In this document: positions 40,801 to 53,100 of the stretch, piece after piece
Numbering within the stretch: the first letter of the stretch is position 1
How the letters are laid out: the number at the start of each line of letters is the position of its first letter
From: Symbiodinium natans
Taxonomy: Eukaryota; Sar; Dinophyceae; Suessiales; Symbiodiniaceae
NCBI GenBank assembly: GCA_905221605.1
Contig: CAJNDS010002391.1
Span: forward strand, 248,001 to 312,000
Direction: 5' to 3'
Length of the DNA: 64,000 nt
Notes under the pieces: model-generated
The model's input: only the letters and a program-made list of their open reading frames with translations
Database searches by the model: none
What the model was told of the DNA's origin: nothing
Made by a program: the position numbers and the translations under genes

Positions 40801-42046
40801 GCCCAGACGCAGTGCGCCACTGTAGACTGTAGGAGCTCGTCAAATTCGGGGTCTTGCTTGTATTGCCCTGAGCACCCCAAACCTGTTAACCAGAACCTTT
40901 GCTTGAAGGAAAGTTGACCCTGGAATTTGACAGAAGTTCCATAATATTAGACTTTATCTGCTGGTCGATCGACTTCCGGCACGATGCCCAAGTTTCCGGG
41001 CCGCTTTTGAGCATGCCTCCGCATGCTGCCTCGTTGCCCTGCAACGGCGACGTCTTCAATTTCAAGTCAAGACGAGGACGATGCTCCATTCAATGATGTT
41101 CAGTGGCAAAGTATCAGAAGACAGACAGCCGCACATGTCTGGACTAACTTGCGGCTTCGGGTCATGTCGCGCAAACTCTAAACATCTCTAAACTCTAAAT
41201 CCTAAGCAGCAGCCCTGAACCCTGAAGTTCTTGAGGCACTCTTATGAACTGTACACCGCCGCAGATCTGAGCCTCAACGGGTCCCGGCATCCGACAGAGC
41301 CAATGCGATTCAGCCTAGGACTTGAAGGAAATGTGTGGTGTTAGGCTGTTAGGGGTTAGGCTCTTCGGGCTTATAGGGCATGAGGATGTCGGGTCTGAAT
41401 TTGGTATCATGGTTTAACCCCATCAAAGTTAGGGAGGTTCGGGTGCAGGTTTCCACCGTTTTCGAAACCCCGCCATGGATCCAGCCAGCTGGGCCATCTC
41501 TGCCACCAGCTCGCACTTCAGTAGTGGTTACATGTAGTTACTCCTCCGAACAGGAAGTCGCCGACCCAAGAGGTCTAGGAGGCCCTTGAAGTATTTCATA
41601 CACCTCCTCTTCTTGGCTGGAGGAGAAAGTTCACAGCGCCCTTGAGGGAGCGGGGTCCAAGAGGTAAGCCATCTGATCCCGCAAGCCCCGTAAGGTTCCC
41701 CAAGGTTCGCTTTGGTTCTCTTAAAGATCTTTTTTTGTTTTAGCTCCCCCTTCAGCCACCCTCGCTGAACAACTCTAAACCCTGCAGAGGTCCAGGCACT
41801 GGCTTACTTGAGGTTACGAACAATCAGACCCAGCTTGTGGCACTAACTTTCGGGATCCTGTAGGGTACGCCTGTGTGTTTTGGCTTCTTTTCAGGTGAGG
41901 TTCCCTGACGAAAACTCCATGTGGAAAAGAGCGTTGTCTCTCATTATCAGGTTATTGGACTGCCTAGCGGTCATGTTTTTTCTAACCTCCGGCCCTGAAG
42001 CTCGACACGCTGGGCTCCCAAGAACGCATGGACTTTGTGAGCGGCT
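40801..42046. other. Flank downstream of the arylsulfatase gene (copy 1)
   Basis: No recognised gene. A 65-codon open frame at 40899-41096 is preserved in copy 2 (51894-52091), but the opposite strand is open there too and no domain is visible, so I do not call it. Confidence 0.5.
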
Positions 42047-42600
42047 GTTTCAGTTGAAGGATGTTCGGTGGTGAGTAAAGTCTGTTACGGAAACTGGCGG
42101 GGTGTACCGGAAACTATCTCCCCGAAGCCGAAACAGAAACAACAGCAGGGTGTAACCCAAACCAACCTGGGACCGTTACGGAAACCATTGCGGGACGTAA
42201 CAGAAACCAACTGCCCAAACAGAGAGATGAAAGGCGGAGAAAGGATTGGGGTACCTGGCCCTCATTGGGGTTGAGGGTTGAGGGTTGAGGGGTTTAGGGT
42301 CTGGGGTTTCGAGTTTAGTTTCCGTGCTGAGGGTTGAGGGGTTTAGGGTCTACGGTTTCGGGTTTAGTTTTCCGTGGTTTCTGTTACACCTCTTTTTGGT
42401 TTCCGTCGCAGGTCTGTCTGGTTTCCGTTACACCTGCGTATTGTTTCCAGGTTTTGGGGCGTAGTTTCCCTTACACTTGTGTTTGGTTTCTGTTTTGTTT
42501 TCGGGTTGGTTTCCGTTACACTCCCGTTTGGTTTCCGTTACACCCCTTATCCTTCGGTGGTACCCAACTTTGGGCTTCTTCCTCGCCCCCGAAAAGCCCA
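42047..42600. mobile_element. Foldback-like insertion absent from copy 2
   Basis: Copy 2 reads GAGCGGCTGAAAGTTTGCC where copy 1 has ~0.55 kb inserted after GAGCGGCTG. The left part carries repeated GTAACAGAAACC/GTTACGGAAACC words and the right part the complementary GGTTTCCGTTACAC word at least five times; the centre is telomere-like GGGTTGAGGGTTTAGGG. The two arms can fold on each other. There is no coding capacity. The empty duplicate site supports insertion after duplication (deletion from copy 2 is the alternative). Confidence 0.68.
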
Positions 42601-43640
42601 AAGTTTATTTGCCAATCGGCCGAGGACGTGGCCACGGTGGTAACAGCTTCACTTCTGCTTTATTGCCATTGGCGGTGCACCCAACAGGACACATTGTGCC
42701 TCCTGAGGGCGGGAAACCTAGGGCAATGCGAGTCCTAGATAGTTCGAGGGTCATGGCACATCTGCGCATCCTGCTCCAAGAGTTTGAAGCTTGACAACTC
42801 TTGAACTGCAAACCTTGGCAACAACTTGAGCCCCAAGGACGTTAAAGCCCAAAACCTACAATAGATGCAAGTCTTCAAGGCATCTTAAACTGTAATTACA
42901 GCCCTCCGAGACGTAAAGAGGACCTGGAAAAGCATCCATGCTGCGCAGGACTTGCGTCGAGGGATAGAACAGCTCTTTAGCTGCGCCTCCTTTTGCGAAG
43001 CTTGGGCCGCATTCGTGGAGAGGGGTTCTCCGTTAGCTCGCCAGCGCCTCTCTGAGTCGAGCTTTGTTGTAGCCGGGTGGGGGGGGGGGGGGGTTGGCGG
43101 GAATGTTTTGAATGAGGGTTCCCTTGTAGGTACTTGTTCGGGTCGGGTCCTGTTTCAGACACTTCGGGTTCCATATGGAAAAACGGAGTCCTGGATGGTT
43201 GAACTTTGGCTGGGGGCCAATTTGGGGTCAGACCTCTCGAGAGCATGGGGCCCGATCCACCAAGGGTGAGGCGCTCCCACGCAACTTTGAACCCAAAGCC
43301 CGAACCACAATCCCTAAGACCTTTCCGTCGCTTGGTGTCAAGGATGGGCAAGCCAAGAATGCCGCAGAGCAGACCATGGAAGCGAGAATAGACGAGGCTC
43401 CTCAGTGCCTTCCAGACGCGTTGACATGGTGCAAATGCTGGGGATGGTCGCGGTCATGCATCGCAAATCGTCGTAGAAGTGGTTGGTTTGGGCCATCACA
43501 AGGTCCAGGAACAGGTGGCTTTGGAAGCCCCTGTGGCAAACTAAAGCTCCTTTGGCAGATTTGTGTTCCACTCTGCGCGCTCGAAGGAGGTGGGGAAGAT
43601 GCATGTGAAAACCTTCAGCAGAAACTCTGCATCCTGAGAA

Positions 43641-44590
43641 CCCAGACACTACACAAACCGTCACAAACCTGCACGCTTATGAGCCCAGCAGAGGCGGAGG
43701 CTTTTTGGGGAGATTTCACGTGGTCCGTCCGCTATCTTTGGGATATGGCGAGTGCCCTAAGGCGAAGATGTCAGCTTCAAAGGTTTTCTTGGGCCTGGAG
43801 GCGAGGCGTGAAATGGCGTCCACCACCCTGAGAAGTACAAGTTGTAATGTAATCCTCCGATCCACAACAGGAAGCCCGTCTCCTATAGGACTTCAAAGCT
43901 GCCAATCCTACTCTAAATTCAAGGTCTCCTCATCAACCCGACACGCACAAAACGCGCGCGAAGACCGCTGAACTCTTCTGAAAACACCGGCTTGGCCTCC
44001 CGATCGCTGATCGCTTGAGAAACCTGAGGCTGCCTGAAGCGCATCCTCGAGACGACGTGGGTGGCACGGAAATTGTGAAGATCGATCCGTTGAAGCCGAA
44101 GTTGAAGAGTTCCGATCTGGGGCTGAAAGGAGAAGAAGGGTTCAATAAAGGGCAAGTTTCATGGGGCTCAAGATCCCGCATCGCAAGGCGATCTGGCAGT
44201 AGACTTAGGACTCGCCCGAAATTCTAAACCCTAAGCCCTAAACCCCTAAACCTCAAGCTGAGTCGGAGATTGACGAGCCGCTCCTGAAAGTCACTCGGCA
44301 GCTGCGAAGGTTGCAAAGGTTGCAAAGGTTGCAAACGTTGCAAAGGTTGCAAAGGTTGCAAGGCAGTGGAAGTGTGGGCAGCTGCTGAAGCTGCTGGTTT
44401 GTTCAGAGTGCATCATGTGTTTCAATGTCATGGTTGGTCATGAACAGTCATGAACGACTGCTGTTAGCAGTTGTTTTAGAACGCACACATGTGTCTTCCT
44501 TTCTTGGCGGAACACTTGCGGGGAAATCAGATCTTCTTTCTTTCCGGGGAGGCTTGGGTCAAGCTGCAAGCCAGCTTCAGGTCATTTGCG
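43641..44590. other. Intergenic: end of copy 1 to the membrane-protein gene
   Basis: No gene recognised. Contains a 9-bp tandem repeat (GCAAAGGTT)n at 44303-44363 and a CCCTAAACCCCTAAACC telomere-like word near 44230. Confidence 0.6.
44303..44363. repeat. (GCAAAGGTT)n tandem repeat
   Basis: Six to seven copies of a 9-bp unit, upstream of the membrane-protein ATG. Confidence 0.9.
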
Positions 44591-47500
44591 ATGAAGATTC
44601 GCATCTACATATGTGTTTCACTTTTGAGCAGTGCGCTCTGCGTGAGGGAGCCACTTCCCACCGATCTGCCTGCTGAGCCTGAGGCGCTTCCCACCCAGCT
44701 GCCTGATCTCATAGAAGATGTTGCAACCAGCTCCCTCAGCAAGTTGGTTAAACGACCCGCCTTGAACCCGACACCTCAGCAGATTCAAGAGGAAGAGAAG
44801 CATGAGCCGGGTGCCTCCTGGCAAAGGCTTCGCTACTTCGTCTCGTTTTTGCTTCTGATGTACATGGCCACAGTCATCGTTGGAAGTGTCATCATGGCCA
44901 TCGGACGACTAGCACATCAACAGTCAGAGCAGCCGATGGAGTCTACAAAGAGGCCGAAGGAGTCTGCAGAGACGCAGAAGGAGTCTGCAGAGACAAAGCC
45001 GAAGAATCAAACCGCTGACCGTGCTTTGAGCATCAAGCAAGAGCGGCTTCTTACGCAGCTCGTTTGTGCTATGGTCATCGGGGTCTGCTTCTTTGTGATC
45101 ACCTTCAGCCTTGATGCCGGAATCATCTCGAAAGGCTACGGCCTGAACTGGGAAGTGTACCTGCTGCTGTTTGGAACTCAGTGCGTGTGGTTCTTAGTAC
45201 AAGCTTTGATCAAAGCTTGCATCGAGACGGGCCCCTTGCCCATGTACACTTTCTTGAGGTGTTCAGTGGCTTTAGTTCCCTTCATTCGCAATGATGCTTG
45301 TGACATCCTCAAGGAGATGATTCTTGGAGGGCTGTTGATACAAAGCAACAACCCCGTTGCCAAACTCTTCGGCATCTTGGCATGGGCACATATCATCGTG
45401 TTGCGAGCATATCTTTGTGTGAGAGGCCGGGACAGCTGAAATTTGAGAGGAGGAATGCTCTCTATACGGTCCTTACGTCGTAGCCGCATCAAGTCGTCTT
45501 GTCTTCTGCTTTTGGGCAATTTTGGGCAAGTGGGGGATAGTGGGGGCTCATGCCGAGCGACTTGCACACGATTGCACATGAGAGTTTATAGGACAGTTTT
45601 CGTAGCTCTACTGAGGGTTTCACTTTAAGTACTTCCTTTGTCAAAGAGTGCCTGCCTGTATGCGTTGACGTCAGAAGTAGATGTTGGAAAGTCTTGCTTT
45701 CAGGTTCGGTTTGCATGCAGTTTCTGGGGATAGAAGTGTGGACCTTAACCTTCTCAAATCGGCGTTCTCATTGTGTTTCACTGCGAAAGAAGCACCATGC
45801 ATACTCGAACATGTTTAGTTTATGCGGCCTGTGCATGCAACTTTCAAGATCTTCCAACAACACGGTCTTAAATGATGCGCGCCGTCGCGGCTGCGTCGGG
45901 GTGACTATTTCGCAAGCCTGGTGACTTTAAAACTAATGCACCGTGCAAGTGGAGAGGGGCGACTTGACACAATCCTGGCTGACTTAAGCCCGCCACATGT
46001 AACTGTGGTCAAAGTGCACATGCTTTGCTTCAAGAAAGGGCGGGTGATGTTCTGTGCCGCAGACTTTCTGAGTCTGTCATGAAATCATATCTCAGAATTT
46101 TGCTCTTGGCCCTAGACCCCCCCCCCTCCCCGCAGGGCCGAAGATTAGCGAGGATCGGAAACTGAAACAGTCTCCACCTCCCCCCCTCCGCCCACTTGGG
46201 GTACAGTCTGGATCTCTTGGTTCATTGGCGTGCGATGCAACCAAACAACGCGCGGGCCCAAGACATTGAACTTATTTGGCTGACGAATGCAAAGTCTTTT
46301 TCGTGAACTCTCATGCCTTGACGGCTTAGCTGCTAGGCCTTGTCATCCCTTGACATGATCCACTCCTCGAAAGTGGAACGGTTTGACAGCAACCAAAGGC
46401 CAAAATCAGATGCCCGAAAGTTGCGAGCAGGTTCGAGCCAAAGTCAGAGCCAGGAAGCAGCTCGAAAAGCAAAAACGAAGATGGCAGTGGAAAAGCAGAG
46501 CAACCACAAGGGTTGGATGAAGCACATGGACACAAGAATCACAACAATAATCTTCTTTGGCATGTTTGTTGATTGTTGTTGGATTGTTTTCTTGCCGCTT
46601 CTCTTTTTTGGGGTATTTTCGATTCTTTTGTGCGTAGTATTTATTCAGGAGAAGTTTGTTCGAGGTGACTTTGGAATTCGCTCTCGGTTGAGCCTCAGAA
46701 CTGCAGTGGCAATGCGCTGCGCCAGCAGTTTCCAATTCTTTAGCTGATTTAGCACCAGCTGCAGCTGAAGCAAACCCTTAAACCCAAAACCCTTGTGAAA
46801 ATCTACCTGTCTTACTCCCTGTATGGTGTAGCCGAGGTCACATCTCCTTAACTTCGTTACCCTAACGTTGTATCCCGCAGGCCTTGAGCTCAGCTTTAAA
46901 GCCTTAAAACCGAAAAAGTGCTACGCAGTTGCTGCTCAGTCACGATCCCTCAAACTGGCAGCGGAGCCTCACCCTGCTCATAGAGCGGCGGTCGGCGGTA
47001 TCTAGCCAGGGGACAGAGCAGCCTGTCTCACCCCATCGTGTGATGAACTCACCCTCAACCCCATAGCCACGAGGGCGTTTTGGTGTGTGGGATATACGAT
47101 TCGCTTTATTTTATGTATAAGTAGGTTATAAATAGGCGAAGTCACGTGTAAGTCACTTATATCTCCTAAGTAGTGGGGAGGACTTAATCTGAAGATCTAA
47201 GTTAGTTGCAGTTTTTGTCCTTTGTAGTTACTTGGAACATATGTTATAGTTAGAATGAACTTGTGTTTTGATAGGTTTCGTACGTTTTCGCAAGACAATA
47301 TGGTGTTGCAAAAAGATGTTTCCATGAGGTCTGGTGAAGAGATGTCCTTGGATGCACTCCAATTCGCTGCAGCTTTTGGCTTTTCTTGTTGCAGAAAGCA
47401 TACGGGAATTAAGCTCCTGTCCACTTTGGCGTCATGGATGCTCCACAAGGAGGAACCCCGACCGGCTCGTCTTTGGTATCCGTATGGCACACGTCCTGGC

Positions 47501-49124
47501 GCGTGTGCTTGCACAGCTCTTGGCCGAAACCGAAACTTATGAATCGGCATGCTTGACCATGTCCGCGGGATGCCAAGGGAAAACCACTGAAAATGGAGGG
47601 CGCGGCATGTCCGCGGGGGTCCGCGCGTACGTCAGCGCCACATGCCGCAATATGCAGCCCTGCACGCGGGCTGCGTGTTTGGGCATGTCCGCGCGGTGTC
47701 CGCGCAGGGTCCGCGCGGTGTCCTCGCAGGGTCCGCGCGGGTCCGCGGGCTCTGCCACCGAAACTTGGGGATTGCTCCTTGTTACAAAAGAGTCTCGTTG
47801 CTTTCGAGTCAGGACCCTTACAAATATGGCATATTTTTTTAGCTTAAGAGTTAACTTTCTGCGACTGAGCGAGAGAGAGCCAAGTCAAGATAATAAAACG
47901 TGGAAATATAACCCGGACTTTTTGTCAGCAGTGGTCAAGACCTACGACCAGCTCAATAGCAGCAGCAGCAGCTTCGTCACATCGCATTTGTCTTTCCAGT
48001 TCTGAACTCATGTGACTTCCATTTCTTCGCATTCAGTTCTAGGCTAGTCTCCAGGTTCCTCAGTCTTTTTGACTTCCATCAAATGCGCAGCTGTCGGAGG
48101 TGGCCGCTCAATGGCAGGAGTCCTTCCGCAAGCTTACATCCCAGTGCTCATCGCATCGCCCGAGACCGTTCCGGCCTTTCCGACGACCGTGAAGATGTGG
48201 CAGGGTGCGATTGTCAGTTACCTGTTCAAGCGCGTGATACCACTGCAACGCAGGTGGTTGCTCTTGAAAACTTTTCCTGAAGCCATCTGTAGCATTGCTC
48301 TCCTAGCCTTGGACAACTCTGTCTTCGCCGTCGAACACTACAAAACTTCCGAGGGCACTTGGATGTTCAATCTGACGTTCAATTTTCCCAAAGGAGCCTC
48401 CTTCGTGGTTTGTGTGAACCTCTTGATACCTTGCATCGTCTTCGTTGCGACTTGGTTATTGTATGAACCATTGCGCAGCGCATTCTGGAACACAAATAAT
48501 CTTAACCCACGCAAGGATGTCTCCCAGCCTGTGATGGAATCTGATCTGAAAATGTCATATATGGGTCATGTGGACTCGGAAAGAGATGTGTGTGTGGTGT
48601 CATTTCCTGGCAAGTACACCAAAGCTTGGGAGCTCTGTATCGGAGGCCGACACCGAATGAGTGTGGCATGTGTCTTCTTGCTGAATGAGGAGGACGGATA
48701 CGGACGACATAGCGACACGTGCATGTGCAAGGAGCTTTATGGCGAAAGAGGGGCTGCAGACTTCGGATACTACAAACAGTTGAATGACAAAGACCACAAG
48801 AAAGCGGCAGAAGCTCTGGAGGAGTTCAACAATGAGGAGAATAAGCGCCGGCCCAGTTGGGGTTGCAAGTGGTTTGAAGAATGGACAAAAAATGTGGAGA
48901 AAGCAGTTGCCCAACAACAAACCCTCGTCGTCTACTACTTCAGAGGTCAAGTTGGACAGGGAGAAGTGGATTGGGCGGATCTTGGTGAAGTTGATCTTTG
49001 GGACAAGGTGGGTCTTGGGGGCTCTCAGAAAGGAGAAGTTGCATGGTTGAAGAAGAACGGGTACGACTTCGTGAGAAGGGATGTGGCCGATTTGTATGAG
49101 GTACTTGACGAATTTTGGGCCTGA
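44591..49124 (+). CDS. Multi-pass membrane protein, two exons
   Basis: Exon 1 is 44591-45425 and exon 2 is 48118-49124. The GC donor at 45426 and GGCAG|G acceptor join in phase (VR-GVLPQAYIPVL) to give 613 residues. ATG 44591 begins a signal-peptide-like MKIRIYICVSLLSSALCV. An acidic/Pro segment, a TM helix (FVSFLLLMYMATVIVGSVIM), a short KESAET repeat, and several more hydrophobic helices follow. Exon 2 adds two or three more TM segments and a soluble C-terminal domain (FPGKYTKAWELCIGGRH, a Cys-rich HSDTCMCKELYGERG, then Glu/Lys-rich helices). I do not recognise a named family; it resembles large lineage-specific dinoflagellate membrane proteins. If not spliced, exon 1 ends in its own stop at 45439. 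Confidence 0.65.
46340..46747 (+). CDS. Small ORF with TM segments inside the intron
   Basis: 135 codons. A polar Ser/Gln/Lys-rich N-terminal half is followed by a long hydrophobic stretch (IIFFGMFVDCCWIVFLPLLF and FGVFSILLCVVFI), enough for one or two TM helices. It lies in the intron of the two-exon membrane-protein gene. No family recognised; it could be a chance frame. Confidence 0.25.
   Translation: MSSLDMIHSSKVERFDSNQRPKSDARKLRAGSSQSQSQEAARKAKTKMAVEKQSNHKGWMKHMDTRITTIIFFGMFVDCCWIVFLPLLFFGVFSILLCVVFIQEKFVRGDFGIRSRLSLRTAVAMRCASSFQFFS
47580..47760. repeat. GTCCGCGC-rich CpG repeat
   Basis: Irregular repeats of GTCCGCG(C/G)GG in an otherwise ~45% GC intron. Every frame across it is Arg/Ala/Gly-rich. 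Confidence 0.7.
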
Positions 49125-49720
49125 GGCTCAATCGAGGAGTCCGGTTTCTCACAGCCGAGTCAGCTCGGCTCTCTCCATACAGAGCTAGCATGGAAAATGG
49201 GGTGGCAACGGAATCAGTGAGTTGCCCGTCGGTGCAACATGTGGTCTTAGGCTGGCAAAGGTGAACGCGGGTTTGCCTCCAACTTATGAAGTCGGAAAAT
49301 CAAGAACACGAGGCAAAACTGCAAACATATCAAAAGCTCGGTAGGCTCCCCTAAACCCTAAACCTTAAACCCTCCACCCTAAAACCCAAGTTCACTGGTG
49401 CTCGCGCCAAGCCCGGGTCCCCAAGCCAATTTCGCAGATGCCACCGCACCACTGTCTAACTTTGTCATGCGTCTAGGGGTTTAGGGTTTAGCCTCTTAGC
49501 AAAGCTCGCTTAGCTCGCACCACGCTTTTGTACACCCACGCCCAGCAAGGTGAGACGGCACAGATGATGACGGACGTTCAGCGGGACAGGGTGGCAAACT
49601 TGCAGGAGAGCAGCATGGAGCAGCAGGCTATATGACATTATCTAGGCTTAGGGTTTAAGGCGCTTAGGGTTTTGAGCAGGGTGAGTCATTGCCTGAAGTC
49701 TCTGGGCTTTCTGGGTTTCA

Positions 49721-49845
49721 GAATGCAGGAGGATGCAGGAGGATGCAGGAGGATGCAGGAGGATGCAGGAGGATGCAGGAGGATGCAGGAGGATGCAGGA
49801 GGATGCAGGAGGATGCAGGAGGATGCAGGAGGATGCAGGAGGATG
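49721..49845. repeat. 10-bp minisatellite GGATGCAGGA x12
   Basis: Twelve nearly perfect 10-bp units; only the first differs (GAATGCAGGA). Confidence 0.96.
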
Positions 49846-49869
49846 TAAAATTGGTGTCATTTTTTAGGA

Positions 49870-50015
49870 TACTCCAGATTTTTTCTGGAAATCTGGAGTC
49901 TGGAGTCTGGAGGTACTCCAGATTTTTTCTGGAAATCTGGAAATCTGGAAATCTGGAAATCTGGAAATCTGGAAATCTGGAAATCTGGAAATCTCGAAAT
50001 CTGGAAATCTGGAGT
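49870..50015. repeat. 9-bp minisatellite GGAAATCTG with a duplicated block
   Basis: Two copies of an ACTCCAGATTTTTTCTGG block followed by about nine GGAAATCTG units, partly palindromic (CCAGATTT/AAATCTGG), so it can form hairpins. Confidence 0.92.
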
Positions 50016-50123
50016 CTGAGGGGGGAGTACCCCCCCCTCCCAAAGCCAGCCTTCCCGGAGGCAAATGTGTGGATCATGGGGCGGGGGGGTATGTATGTAT
50101 GTATGTATGCATGTATGCATTTA

Positions 50124-53100
50124 GACGAAGAAGTACAAATCTCATGCTTGACAACATGAAGCTAGAGTTGCATTGTTGCATGCTGGAGGGGAGGATGGGA
50201 GAACACCCTGAAGGCTTCGGTGTCTACAGTAGGACCCCGACTCGCGTGGAGGTAGGCTCCCTTGTCCTCATGGGCTTCGCCAAAACAGCCGGAACAAAGG
50301 TCCGTGAACGGAGCTTTGGTGGCTTCACTGCCCCTCTGCTGGGTTTGTGACTCGAGTGTTTCCTTTGCTGTTGCTGTCGTTTGCCGACTAAGACTGGATC
50401 TATCTTGCAGGTATGTCACAGGTTTGACTACTTCTACCGGAGTTGCTGCCGATCACACCACCTGCACCCCGCCCGGGATCCTCAGGAACGTGGAGAAATC
50501 GATTCGCTTGGCCTTCGATGCTTCGGAGGCTCTCGGTGTGTAGCCGCGTCTCCATTTGTGTCGCTCTTGGGGTCTTCAGTCCTTCGGTCTTCGAAGGCGC
50601 GGAGAGGTTTCAGCTTGAGCCGCACTTTGTGGATTTTGTTCAACCATGGCCTGGTTCGGGTTCAGTCGCCACACAGAGTACGTACCACGCTTTTTGTGGT
50701 CAGCATGGGGCTTTTGTCAACGCACACGTCGACATAGATGTGTGCGGTCACCTGCCCACCGCCCAAGCATGATGACCGGCATGCATCCGTTTCTGAACGC
50801 TGCTGAGCCCTGTAATCTCTGCATCCCCTCTGACCCCCTGAACCCTCTGAAAATGAAGCTTTCGAGCTGCCCCAAACAGCTGAGGACTTTTGATGTCGGG
50901 ATGGACTTGGGATCTCCTGTCTCCTTGCTTTACCAGGACCCCGCTGCTTCTATAGGGGATGGGGAATGCTGTGCGTTACCACTGTTGCCATGTAGGGTTT
51001 CACAGGGCTCCACTGGCTTAGAGGGGTTGGTGGCTGGTTGGCTGGAAGGGGAGTTGGTTGTGCTCCAAACGGTCCGACTGAGGGCGTGTGTGTTAGTCCC
51101 CAGACCGGATTGGGACGTCCACTCGTACTGTGATGCGCATGGGCCGTGACTTGGACACCCCCGCAGAGGTTTCTCCATCCGACCCCAAGGGCCCCGAGAT
51201 CAGTGGAACAAGCGTTCCCACGTGACAGCTGCATATTTGATGTTGTACTTTGTTCGTTTCCCTGCTCCAATGGCTTATCCTTCATTGCTAGGACCTATTG
51301 TAGTGGGTGCTCAACAGGAGAGTATGTGTGCTAGATCCCCCCCCCCCGCCGCAGTTCTAGTTTACCAGAGTTTTAGCGCCAATGTTTGTCGGGGGTGGAG
51401 CTGACCCATAATGGGTACGTTTGCTGCAAAGCATGTATTGAAGAATTTCTGCATGTGTCAGGACCGCTCTCCGTTCAAGTTCAATGGCAAGATCAACCAG
51501 TTGCCCCTTTTGCCAAAGCAGCTTTTGTTTTGGGGGGACACGAAAGGTGGGAGTGCCGAGTTGCTGCCATCTCAAAGCTGACATTGCTTTTGCTTCGCCC
51601 TGGTTGTCTCACGTATCTCTGCAGCGGAGCGACATGTCAGCATTGGCACAGCCATCGACGTCTTAGTGTAGCAGCTGCAGTCACAGAGACAAACGGCCGC
51701 AAGATCAACCACTTGCATGCTCGCTTGATCAATCAAGGCATGTCAAGTACATCAACAGCACGACTGTTCCGTCACCAACGGCCGTGGTGATCTGAGCCCA
51801 GACGCAGTGCGCCACTGTAGACTGTAGGAGCTCGTCAAATTCGGGGTCTTGCTTGTATTGCCCTGAGCACCCCAAACCTGTTAACCAGAACCTTTGCTTG
51901 AAGGAAAGTTGACCCTGGAATTTGACAGAAGTTCCATAATATTAGACTTTATCTGCTGGTCGATCGACTTCCGGCACGATGCCCAAGTTTCCGGGCCGCT
52001 TTTGAGCATGCCTGCGCATGCTGCCTCGTTGCCCTGCAACGGCGACGTCTTCAATTTCAAGTCAAGACGAGGACGATGCTCCATTCAATGATGTTCAGTG
52101 GCAAAGTATCAGAAGACATCGCGCAAACTCTAAACTCTAAACCCTAAGCAGCAGCCCTGAACCCTGAAGTTCTTATGGCACTCTTATGAACTGTACACCG
52201 CCGCAGATCTGAGCCTCAAGGGTCCCGGCATCCGACAGAGCCAATGCGATTCAGCCTAGGACTTGAAGGAAATGTGTGGTGTTAGGCTGTTAGGGGTTAG
52301 GCTCTTCGGGCCTATAGGGCATGAGGATGTCGGGTCTGAATTTGGTATCATGGTTTAACCCCATCAAAGTTAGGGAGGTTCGGGTGCAGGTTTCCACCGT
52401 TTTCGAAACCCCGCCATGGATCCAGCCAGCTGGGCCATCTCTGCCACCAGCTCGCACTTCAGTAGTGGTTACATGTTCTCCGAACAAGAACAAGAAGTCG
52501 CCGACCCAATGGATCTGGGAGGCCCTTGGGATAGTGCACACACACCTCTTCTTGGCTGGAGGAGAAAGTTCACAGCGCCCTTGAGGGAGCAGGGTCCAAG
52601 AGGTGGGCAATCTGATCCCTCAAGCCCCGTGAGGTTCCCCAAGGTTCGCTCAGGCTCTGGTTCTCCTAAAAGATCCCTTTTGTTTTCGTCCCCCCTTCAG
52701 CCACCCTCGCTGAACAACTCTAAACCTCTGCAGAGGTCCAGGCACTGGCTTACTTGAGGTTACGAACAATCAGACCCAGCTTGTGGCAATCTACAGGGTT
52801 TAGGGCCCTGTGTGTTCGGGCTCCTTTTCAGGGGAGGTACCCTGCCGCAAACTCCTTTTTACCGAAGAGCGTTGTCGTTGCATTGTCAGGATACTGAGAA
52901 GCCTACGGGTCGTTTTTTGCACCTCCAGCCTTGAATCTCGACAGTTGGACTCCCTAGAAAGCATGGACCTTGTGAGCGGCTGAAAGTTTGCCAATCGGCG
53001 GAGGACGTGGCCACGGCGGTAACAGCTTCACTTCTGCTTTATTGCCATTGGCGGTGCACCCAACAGGACCCACTGTGCCTCCTGCGGTCGGGAAACCAAC

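Larger units (their letters stand above)
39157..43640. repeat. Segmental duplication, copy 1
   Basis: Collinear with 50124-54035 (offset 10,995 bp over the core), starting at GAAGAAGTA next to an AT-rich microsatellite. It contains the last four arylsulfatase exons and ~2.8 kb of downstream flank. Identity is very high between ~39,840 and 41,140 (only scattered differences) and clearly lower on both sides. Relative to copy 2 it carries an extra ~0.55-kb insertion at ~42,047-42,600. Confidence 0.93.
49125..50123. other. Intergenic with nested minisatellites
   Basis: No gene. Holds telomere-like CCCTAAACC words, the GGATGCAGGA array (49721-49845), the GGAAATCTG array (49870-50015) and a (GTAT)n run at ~50090, immediately before duplication copy 2. 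Confidence 0.75.

Noticed and set aside
40899-41096. 65-codon ORF kept in both duplicates
   Set aside because: Conservation is explained by the recent duplication, the opposite strand is equally open, and there is no domain.
46930-47080. Possible tRNA or small RNA gene in a compact GC-rich stretch
   Set aside because: I could not find a T-arm/anticodon arrangement or paired acceptor ends.
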